Assembly (NCBI GenBank): GCA_023128635.1
Contig: JAGMDP010000023.1
Location: forward strand, 1 to 20,514
Direction of reading: 5' to 3'
Origin: Candidatus Heimdallarchaeota archaeon
GTDB lineage: Archaea; Asgardarchaeota; Heimdallarchaeia; JABLTI01
Length of the DNA: 20,514 nucleotides
Shown: positions 14,641-20,514 of the stretch, one piece after another
Layout of the letters: every line of letters begins with the position of its first letter
How positions within the stretch are numbered: position 1 is the first letter of the stretch
Notes under the pieces: model-generated
The model's database searches: none
What the model was told of the DNA's origin: nothing
What the model saw: only the letters and a program-made list of their open reading frames with translations
Program-made: the position numbers and the translations under genes

Positions 14641-15837
14641 TTGGTTTTAGTAAAGATTTCTGAAAAAATGCAAGTAAAAAGGATAGAAAAAATTAGATCT
14701 GTTTTACAAGCAAAAAATTTGAAGGGAATGATTTTCTTTAATACAAGAAGTATATTTTACTTGACAGGATTTCATCACATCCCAACTGAAAGACCCATTG
14801 CGCTGGTTTTACCAACAGATGGTGATTTGGGATTATTTGTACCTGAATTAGAAGTTAACCAAGTAAAAGATACTGTTCCTTTAGTTCCTGATGTTTTTAG
14901 CTATTTTGAATACCCAGATGAAATACATCCGATGAAACATTTTGCGAAAGGATTAATGGAACGTGGATTAGGAGATAAAGAAATAGCTGCAGATTCTCCT
15001 GGAGCTCCAAATTATTGGGGCTATTTGGGACCAAAATTAACAGAGATAGTTCCAAAAGCGAAAATTACAATTCTAAATGAATTGATAATGGATATGCGAG
15101 TTATCAAGGATGAAGAAGAAATAGCTCTAATAAAGGAAAGCTGTAAGTGGGGTAACCTTGCCCATCAATTATTACAAGAGTACACCTATGTTGGTGCTTC
15201 TGAAATTGAAGTTGTTAATGGAGTTAATGCTGAAGCATCTCGAGTGATGTTGAAAACTTTGGGTCCATCCTTCAAACCTTTAAGTGGTGCAATATGTGCT
15301 GCTGCTGGTTATAGAGGACAAATCGGGGCTGGGTCAGCAATTCCACATGCAACTACCGGAAATAATTTCTTCAAATCAGGTGATACTTTGGTTACAGGAG
15401 CAGGTTCCAATGTCGGAGGATATCGAAGCGAACTCGAACGCACTATGTTCATGGGCGAACCATCTGAAAAGCAGGTGAAATACTTTAACATAATGTATAA
15501 AGCTCAAGATGCAGCGTTAAATGCGTTTGGTCCAAATGTTAAGAATGCAGATGTTGACAGAGCAGCTCGTAAAGTCTTCAAAGATGAAGGTGTCTGGGAC
15601 CTGGTGGAACACCATACAGGGCATGCGATTGGTATGGAAGGACATGAACGACCATTTCTAGACATTGGTTCTAAAGTCATCATGAAACCTGGAATGGTGT
15701 TTACAGTTGAACCTGGAATCTACATTCATAATTTCGCTGGTTTTAGACATTCTGATACTGTACTCATAACTGAAGATGGTTCAGAAATGTTGACTTATTA
15801 CCCTCGAGATCTCGATTCATTAATTATCGATCTGTGA
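14641..15837 (+). CDS. M24-fold (Xaa-Pro aminopeptidase/creatinase-like) protein with altered metal site
   Basis: The 398-residue product has a creatinase-type N-terminal domain (about 10-150) and a pita-bread M24 domain (about 160-395). The usual five ligands of the dinuclear metal centre are Asp, Asp, His, Glu, Glu. Here they read Gly253, Glu264, His328, Glu357 and Ser371, so three are changed. The stretch SELERTMF (263-270) resembles the ALERTLF segment of creatinase, a metal-free C-N hydrolase of this fold, and His236 lies where the fold often has a substrate-binding His. Creatinase's catalytic Glu near the C-terminus is not matched (GFRHSD at 367-372). A metal-independent hydrolase or a non-catalytic member is more likely than a prolidase. 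It starts 71 bases after the ferredoxin-domain gene, with a TTG. Confidence 0.85.
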   Translation: MVLVKISEKMQVKRIEKIRSVLQAKNLKGMIFFNTRSIFYLTGFHHIPTERPIALVLPTDGDLGLFVPELEVNQVKDTVPLVPDVFSYFEYPDEIHPMKHFAKGLMERGLGDKEIAADSPGAPNYWGYLGPKLTEIVPKAKITILNELIMDMRVIKDEEEIALIKESCKWGNLAHQLLQEYTYVGASEIEVVNGVNAEASRVMLKTLGPSFKPLSGAICAAAGYRGQIGAGSAIPHATTGNNFFKSGDTLVTGAGSNVGGYRSELERTMFMGEPSEKQVKYFNIMYKAQDAALNAFGPNVKNADVDRAARKVFKDEGVWDLVEHHTGHAIGMEGHERPFLDIGSKVIMKPGMVFTVEPGIYIHNFAGFRHSDTVLITEDGSEMLTYYPRDLDSLIIDL

Positions 15838-15852
15838 ATTCAGAGAAAAGAG

Positions 15853-15877
15853 AAACCGCCTTTCCTTGGCGGTTTTT
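15853..15877. terminator. GC-rich bidirectional hairpin between convergent genes
   Basis: AAACCGCC (15853-15860) pairs perfectly with GGCGGTTT (15868-15875) around TTTCCTT. T residues follow on the plus strand, and the stop of the convergent EamA gene (TTA at 15876-15878) abuts the stem. It probably ends transcripts from both sides. Confidence 0.7.
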
Positions 15878-16859
15878 AGGATTTTTGTGTAATATACAAT
15901 CCCCCAATAATTAATACCCCACCAAGAGCAAAGAACCAATCAGGATATTCTTTCATAGCTAGAGCAAACAAAGTAGCAATAATAGGTATCAAGAATTGAA
16001 AGACACTAGCTTTCTGAACAGGAATTCTTCTAATAATCTCAAACCAGAGAGTAAAGGCAATGGCGGTTGGTACAACTCCCATGAAAACCAGGGTAAGAAT
16101 ATGATAATATTTTGTTGCTGATGTGAAACTTCTGTCAGCAGCAAGCATTACTACAAGAAGAATTATCGCACTGATACTCAATGTCCAGGTTGTTGTTGTA
16201 ATTGGATCTCTTTCTTTTAGAAACTTCTTTAGATAAACAGTATAAGCAGCCCATGCAACCCCTGACATGAATCCCAATAGGTTTCCTAGAGAGGTTTCAC
16301 TGGAAAAAATTGTTGATAGCTCTCTAACATCAACTGCTATGAAAAAAACTCCTACAAAAGAAATTAAGACTCCAATTGCTCCCCACCATTTATGTCGTTC
16401 TTTCAAAATTATTATTGATAAGACAAAAGTAAGTACCGGATTCACATTTAAGAGAAAAGAAGAAGCAGAAGCAGTTGTAAATTTAACTGAATACATTTGA
16501 AATAACACAAATGAAGCTAAAATTAGAGATGCGATTAACAGATGAATGGGTTTTTCTTTTAGATCGATTAGAAGTTGTTTTCCTCTTTTTGTTGCAAGAC
16601 AAACCAATACTAATGTTAAAGCAGCAGGCAAGTATCTTATTGCGCTTATTTGTATAGGAGTGAGTCCACTGTTATTTGTTAGATATTCTCCTATTACATT
16701 AGGTGTAGACCATGCAAGAATAACTATAATTAACATGGTGATGACTTGCCAAGTGAATGCAGACCCTGCTTTAGAGGTGATTCCATCAGAATCTTCTGAG
16801 AGTTCCTCTATAGATAGATCTGTTACTACAACAACAGGCAATTCATCTTTCTCTGACAA
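15876..16859 (-). CDS. EamA/DMT-family transporter
   Basis: The 327-residue protein has a 35-residue acidic N-terminus and about ten membrane helices arranged as two five-helix EamA repeats (first repeat about 38-176, second about 192-325). The loop 'ILKERHKWWGAIGVLISFVGV' in the first half is the typical end of an EamA repeat (a conserved glutamate after helix 4, then a Gly-rich helix 5). Such proteins move amino acids, amines, sugars or other small metabolites across the cytoplasmic membrane, usually by exchange or export; the substrate cannot be read from sequence. The start is TTG 16859, supported by GAGGAAG about nine bases upstream; no ATG is in frame nearby. It is convergent with the M24-fold gene and divergent from the TatD-like gene. 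Confidence 0.88.
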   Translation of the reverse strand: MSEKDELPVVVVTDLSIEELSEDSDGITSKAGSAFTWQVITMLIIVILAWSTPNVIGEYLTNNSGLTPIQISAIRYLPAALTLVLVCLATKRGKQLLIDLKEKPIHLLIASLILASFVLFQMYSVKFTTASASSFLLNVNPVLTFVLSIIILKERHKWWGAIGVLISFVGVFFIAVDVRELSTIFSSETSLGNLLGFMSGVAWAAYTVYLKKFLKERDPITTTTWTLSISAIILLVVMLAADRSFTSATKYYHILTLVFMGVVPTAIAFTLWFEIIRRIPVQKASVFQFLIPIIATLFALAMKEYPDWFFALGGVLIIGGLYITQKS

Positions 16860-16956
16860 TGAAAAACTTCCTCAAGAAGAAAACAATAAATTCATTACTT
16901 AAAAAGATAGATGATTAATTATCGCCTACATATTTGTAAGAGCAAAAAAGGTTGTA

Positions 16957-17718
16957 ATGAAAATGACCTATATTGACTGTCATGTACATATTTCTGATAA
17001 GTATTTTTTCAAACGAATAGATGATCTTTTGCTGGACTGGAATGAATATAACATAGAAAGAATTGGTGCAGTAGCTACTAATATAAGAGAATCACAACGA
17101 AATATTGAGATAGCAAAGAAATATCCAAGTATAATTCTAGCAGGTATTGGACGGCATCCGTGGGGAGCCCATAAATTCAGTGAACAAGAATTAATGATAT
17201 TTCAGGGACTAGCCAAAGACCCAAAAGTTGCTTTTATTGGAGAAGTAGGATTAGATCAATATCACATAAAAGAAAAAGAACGGTGGGAACAACAAAATCG
17301 AGTTTTAAAACATTTTATCGAAATAGCTAATAATAACAAGAAATCATTAATGTTGCATTTAACAGGTGCAGAAGATGAATTATATGAAATGTTGTCAACC
17401 TCAAATCTGAATGTTAATTTTTGTTGTCATTGGTATTCTGGACCGGAAAAAACACTAAAGAAGCTAATAGATTTAGGAGGATATTTTTCTATTAATCCTA
17501 ATTTTATTCGAAGCAGAAAACATCGAAAAGTTCTGGATTTAGTTGATCAACGTAGAATTCTTACGGAATCAGATGGTCCAGTAAAATTCCAAGGTGAACA
17601 AGGAACTCCTGCACTTATGCCAGTTCTGTGTAAAGAAATTGCAAAAGAATTAAAGATTCAACCAGATAATTTTGCTGAAATTGTGAAAGAAAACTTTGAA
17701 AATTATTTGAAGAATTAG
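16957..17718 (+). CDS. TatD-family metal-dependent hydrolase
   Basis: The 253-residue TIM-barrel protein carries the TatD metal ligands in order: His9 and His11 in DCHVH, Glu96 in GEVGLD, His134 in MLHL, His158 in CCHWYSG, and Asp206 in ESDGP. HPW at 67-69 is also typical. TatD proteins are mostly 3'-5' exonucleases or phosphoesterases acting on DNA, but many archaeal members are uncharacterised. Length is normal. ATG 16957 has AAGG five bases upstream; the in-frame ATG at 16963 is a close alternative. It lies between the divergent EamA gene and a protein of unknown function downstream on the same strand (142 bases away), so no operon partner is firmly indicated. Confidence 0.88.
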   Translation: MKMTYIDCHVHISDKYFFKRIDDLLLDWNEYNIERIGAVATNIRESQRNIEIAKKYPSIILAGIGRHPWGAHKFSEQELMIFQGLAKDPKVAFIGEVGLDQYHIKEKERWEQQNRVLKHFIEIANNNKKSLMLHLTGAEDELYEMLSTSNLNVNFCCHWYSGPEKTLKKLIDLGGYFSINPNFIRSRKHRKVLDLVDQRRILTESDGPVKFQGEQGTPALMPVLCKEIAKELKIQPDNFAEIVKENFENYLKN

Positions 17719-17846
17719 AACCGCATTTTTCTTGCCCTCAACAAAACGCTTTTCTATTTAAAACAAGCTTTTGATTAATATCTGACAGACAAATTTCCTT
17801 TTGTGTTTGGCTTCTCGTACGCAACACACATTGGGAACTATTACAA

Positions 17847-17853
17847 GGGTGAT
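17847..17853 (+). promoter_or_regulatory. GGGTGAT ribosome-binding site that selects a GTG start
   Basis: GGGTGAT lies seven bases before GTG 17861. The longer in-frame TTG start at 17801 would place this site inside the coding sequence and adds a 20-residue stretch of atypical composition. Confidence 0.6.
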
Positions 17854-17860
17854 ATCTTTA

Positions 17861-18790
17861 GTGAAGAAAATTAAATATGTTAAAGCTTGTCCATTTCTTA
17901 GAGACCTTGGTGATAGTTATCTTTGTGTAAATAATGATAAAGTTTTGGAAGTGGTGATTGATCCACTTGTTCACATCGATTGGAGTGATGAGTTAGCTCC
18001 AGTAGCATCAGAAGTTCCGGGTATTACAACATGTCTTTTTACTCTTGAGATAGATAGAGATTCTAGACTTTATTGTACAAGTCGTAAGATGCATCTGAGA
18101 ATGGATAACAGAGATATTATGTGGGAGGATATCAGAGATTCAGTATACCTTCTTGATTTAAATACAAGTGAATTTCAAAGTGCGGAAATTGATTTCTGTT
18201 CCACATGTTTATTTAAGGTGCTTATTGCATCAAGTCCTGCTTTTCAATCAAGATTAACTATAGATGAAAAAATCCGTTTAGGATGTAGCTATATACTGAA
18301 TAAAGCAAATGAAATTTACAGTTCACTCATAAAACTCGCCCAATCAATGGCTGATGATGAGAAGTCAATAAAAGAAACCTCTAAATTGGATAAATCAAAA
18401 GGAATTATCTTCAAACAACAAATTTCTGCTTTGAACTGGTTAACTTGGATGACAGAATTGAGTATGGTGGATGATGTTTTTGCATCCACTTCTTTTGAGT
18501 GGTTACAAAAATTTGATGAATGGGGATTAATTATCTCTAAAGTAGCAGATACTGATGATTATCTCACAATTGTAGAACTAATCGAAGAATCATACGAATA
18601 TGCTGCTCGATTAATAGAACTGTCATATGAATTAATTATGAAGATATCATTTGCAAAAACTGATTTGGTAGAGAAACAACAATCACTTCTAAATGTTGAA
18701 AAAATAATAACCATAGCGGCAGTACAATTCGAAGATTATATGTTTATCTGTAGACAATTCATTGATATTGTCAAAGAAGGAGAAGATTAA
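17861..18790 (+). CDS. Protein of unknown function with Cys-containing N-terminal domain
   Basis: I do not recognise this 309-residue protein. The N-terminal half (1-130) has a Cys set C10 (CPFL), C22, C58, C72, and C113/C116 (CSTC), which could hold a zinc ion or iron-sulfur cluster; the rest of that half is beta-rich with acidic loops. The C-terminal half (133-309) is mostly helical and hydrophobic-amphipathic, with a short charged linker at 165-182, and no membrane segment or signal peptide. The stop codon directly abuts the stop of the convergent carbamate kinase gene with no base between. The start is GTG 17861 from the ribosome-binding site. A metal-binding sensor or redox role is possible, but nothing in the context shows it. 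Confidence 0.75.
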   Translation: MKKIKYVKACPFLRDLGDSYLCVNNDKVLEVVIDPLVHIDWSDELAPVASEVPGITTCLFTLEIDRDSRLYCTSRKMHLRMDNRDIMWEDIRDSVYLLDLNTSEFQSAEIDFCSTCLFKVLIASSPAFQSRLTIDEKIRLGCSYILNKANEIYSSLIKLAQSMADDEKSIKETSKLDKSKGIIFKQQISALNWLTWMTELSMVDDVFASTSFEWLQKFDEWGLIISKVADTDDYLTIVELIEESYEYAARLIELSYELIMKISFAKTDLVEKQQSLLNVEKIITIAAVQFEDYMFICRQFIDIVKEGED

Positions 18791-19744
18791 TTATATTTTT
18801 TTCACTACTCGAGTTCCACTTTTATCATCTATAGCAGCTATTGCATTTTCAGGTGAAGTAATAATTGAGAGTTTCCCACCATATTCGATAAATTGTATTG
18901 CAGATTCTACTTTAGGACCCATACTTCCTTTTGCGAAATGACCTTCATCAAATATTTTCTGTAATTCTGAAATTTCGATTTTTTCTATTTTTTGCTGATT
19001 TTCTTTCCCATAATTAAGATATGCGTTTGAGACATCCGTTAAAAGCATCAAAATATCAGCATCAATTTGGGTTGCTAATACTTCTGTGGCTCTATCCTTA
19101 TCAATAACTGCATCTACATCAACATAAGTTCCATTCTCTTGCGCAACAGGAATTCCTCCTCCTCCTACTGCAATAACTATATCCCCTTCCTCTACACACC
19201 GTCTAATAGTAGGTCCTTCAAGAATTTCTAAAGGAATAGGAGATGGAACAACTTTTCTAAAACCCCGACCAGCATCATTTATGTAAGTGTCTTTAGTTTC
19301 CTTATGAAGCTTGATTGCTTCTTCTTCTGAATAAAACGGACCAATAGGTTTTGTTGGTTCCTTAAAAGCTGAATCCTTGTGATTAACAACAGCACGAGTA
19401 ATAATAGCTACAACTCTTTTATCATGAATATCATGCTCGTATAATCGTTCTTCTAAGGCAGTTTGAATCATGAAACCAATTTGACCTTGAGACATCGCCC
19501 CACATATACTAAGAGGTTGTTCAGGTATCCCTTCGGATACACCTGATTTTTGTTGGACAAGTATATTGCCAACTTGAGGACCATTTCCATGTGTTAAGAT
19601 AACACCATATCCCTTTTTTATAACATTAATTATGACATTAGTTGCTTTTCTTAGATTTTCCATTTGCTGCTCATAGGTCTTAGGTTGCCCTTTTTGGAGG
19701 ATCATATTTCCTCCTAAAGCAATGGCAATCAAATCTTTGGTCAT
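18791..19744 (-). CDS. arcC: Carbamate kinase
   Basis: The 317-residue amino-acid-kinase-fold protein transfers phosphate between carbamoyl phosphate and ADP, giving ATP plus ammonia and CO2 (reversible). The motifs ALGGNM (9-14), THGNGPQVG (51-59), SQGQIG (85-90), KPIGPFYSEEEA (132-143), VVPSPIP (165-171), AVGGGGIPV (192-200), VIDKDRA (213-219), LTDV (235-238) and GSMGPKV (273-279) match carbamate kinase throughout, including the Lys residues near 132, 216 and 278. Length is standard. No arginine deiminase or ornithine transcarbamylase gene is in the window, so it may use carbamoyl phosphate from another route. The gene ends flush with the convergent Cys-containing gene. ATG 19744 has only a weak GGATTGA upstream. 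Confidence 0.95.
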   Translation of the reverse strand: MTKDLIAIALGGNMILQKGQPKTYEQQMENLRKATNVIINVIKKGYGVILTHGNGPQVGNILVQQKSGVSEGIPEQPLSICGAMSQGQIGFMIQTALEERLYEHDIHDKRVVAIITRAVVNHKDSAFKEPTKPIGPFYSEEEAIKLHKETKDTYINDAGRGFRKVVPSPIPLEILEGPTIRRCVEEGDIVIAVGGGGIPVAQENGTYVDVDAVIDKDRATEVLATQIDADILMLLTDVSNAYLNYGKENQQKIEKIEISELQKIFDEGHFAKGSMGPKVESAIQFIEYGGKLSIITSPENAIAAIDDKSGTRVVKKI

Positions 19745-19814
19745 AATTTTTCAATCCAATATTCACTAAATTTTGATAGTAAAGAGGTTATTATCTACAA
19801 TATTATCTTAAAAA

Positions 19815-19831
19815 TCTTCTCAAAAAGAAGA
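19815..19831. repeat. Small hairpin in the divergent arcC/HEAT region
   Basis: TCTTCT (19815-19820) pairs with AGAAGA (19826-19831) around CAAAA. An A/T-rich TATA-like stretch (ATAATATACA type) follows at about 19833-19842, upstream of GTG 19924. Role unknown. Confidence 0.3.
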
Positions 19832-19923
19832 AATAATATACATAAATGTGCTCTATTGCAGTAAAAATACTAAACGCTAATATAGGAAATCAGCAAATAT
19901 ACTAGTTACCGAGGGGTAGTTAA

Positions 19924-20514
19924 GTGGCTGATGTTAATGTTTTGATGAAACAGTTAGCTAATGCTAGCGAAAAAAAGGGAAAATGTGCAGCCATTACCAA
20001 ATTGGGAAATTTGGGTGATGAGACAGCAGTAAGGATTCTTGTGAGACATCTGAATCAGGAAGAAGATAATGAGATTAAGAGTTTTGCAGCAAGTGCCTTG
20101 ATTGATATTAACAGTAAAAAAGCAACTCATTTGTTAATTCGTTTGCTTAGAAGCGAATCATGGATTACTAGAATGAAAGCAGTTGAAACACTTGGAGAGC
20201 TTGAAGATAAGAATGCAACATTAACTCTAATTAAATTGCTTCGGAATGATCCTGAATCAAATGTAAGAGAATGGGCTGCTATTTCTCTTGGAAAAATAGG
20301 AGATAAAAAAGCAGTGAAACCATTAGTGAATGCTTTGACTAAAGACTCACATTTAGAAATTCGTATGGAAGCAGCAAAAGCTTTAGGAAAAATTAAAGAC
20401 AAGAAAGCAAAAAGAGCATTAATTCAAGCATTCTATTCTGATGCTGAATATCAAGTTAGTTGGGCATCAGCTTCAGCACTAGCAAATTTAAATGATGGGG
20501 AATCCAAGAAACTA
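19924..20514 (+). CDS. HEAT-repeat (PBS-lyase type) protein, 3' end outside window
   Basis: The frame is open for 197 codons to the right edge. After about 15 residues the protein is a series of about 31-residue two-helix HEAT repeats; a recurring pattern is 'A.. LG.I.D.KA...L...L' (for example AAISLGKIGDKKAVKPLVNAL, then AAKALGKIKDKKAKRALIQAF), with at least five repeats visible. Such proteins are scaffolds for protein binding, or resemble phycobilin lyase-like repeat proteins in fold only. Lys content is high. The start is GTG 19924, supported by GAGGGGT six bases upstream. The function cannot be stated from the visible part. Confidence 0.82.
   Translation, partial: MADVNVLMKQLANASEKKGKCAAITKLGNLGDETAVRILVRHLNQEEDNEIKSFAASALIDINSKKATHLLIRLLRSESWITRMKAVETLGELEDKNATLTLIKLLRNDPESNVREWAAISLGKIGDKKAVKPLVNALTKDSHLEIRMEAAKALGKIKDKKAKRALIQAFYSDAEYQVSWASASALANLNDGESKKL

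Noticed and set aside
16546..16902. 118-codon plus-strand frame opposite the EamA gene
   Set aside because: Shadow of the transporter gene; the EamA frame has clear repeats and a supported TTG start.
17801..17860. Extended TTG start for the Cys-containing protein
   Set aside because: GGGTGAT at 17847-17853 points to GTG 17861, and the extra residues look unlike the rest of the protein.
20127..20402. 91-codon minus-strand frame at the right end
   Set aside because: Antisense to the HEAT-repeat frame, whose periodic repeats show it is the coding one.

Overview
The window reads as an AT-rich archaeal chromosome segment, possibly Asgard (Heimdallarchaeia-like). The archaeal assignment rests on an archaeal/eukaryotic-type prolyl-tRNA synthetase with a C-terminal Cys4 domain ending in Tyr, on GGTGA-type Shine-Dalgarno sequences, on several GTG/TTG starts, on TATA-like boxes upstream of genes, and on U-rich 3' ends. 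The finer assignment to Asgard is an impression from protein style and was not tested. No rRNA, tRNA, CRISPR array or insertion sequence was seen.

Region 1 (1-11851) is dominated by ABC transport. At the left edge is the 5' part of a secreted substrate-binding protein on the minus strand. Its mature N-terminus looks like the C-terminal lobe of a family-5 (DppA/OppA) binding protein, so it may be a permuted version. Next comes a minus-strand LolD/MacB-like ATPase with a Lys-rich tail and its 10-TM FtsX-type permease. The dipeptide/oligopeptide importer is split: oppF- and oppD-like ATPase genes run rightward and converge on oppB- and oppC-like permease genes running leftward. Upstream of the oppB-like gene, nested inverted repeats overlap a TATA-like box. 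Further up the same strand is an ABC ATPase carrying an AbrB-like segment and a zinc ribbon at its C-terminus. A membrane protein of unknown function diverges from it.

Region 2 (11852-15837) holds a divergent ProRS-like gene on the minus strand with a possible 11-codon upstream ORF. Divergent from it are a Cys-rich dicluster ferredoxin protein and then an M24-fold protein that lacks most of the usual dinuclear-metal ligands.

Region 3 (15838-20514) contains an EamA/DMT transporter (minus), a TatD-type metallohydrolase (plus), a Cys-containing protein of unknown function (plus) whose stop abuts the stop of a convergent carbamate kinase (minus), and the 5' part of a HEAT-repeat protein (plus) running off the right edge.

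Most convergent or terminal gaps carry a small hairpin with a U-rich tract. In three genes (6114, 14641 and 17861) a GGTGA-type ribosome-binding site decides the start. Taken together the genes suggest a peptide/amino-acid scavenging cell (peptide ABC importer, amine/amino-acid-type exporter, M24 hydrolase-like protein, carbamate kinase), but no complete catabolic pathway is present.
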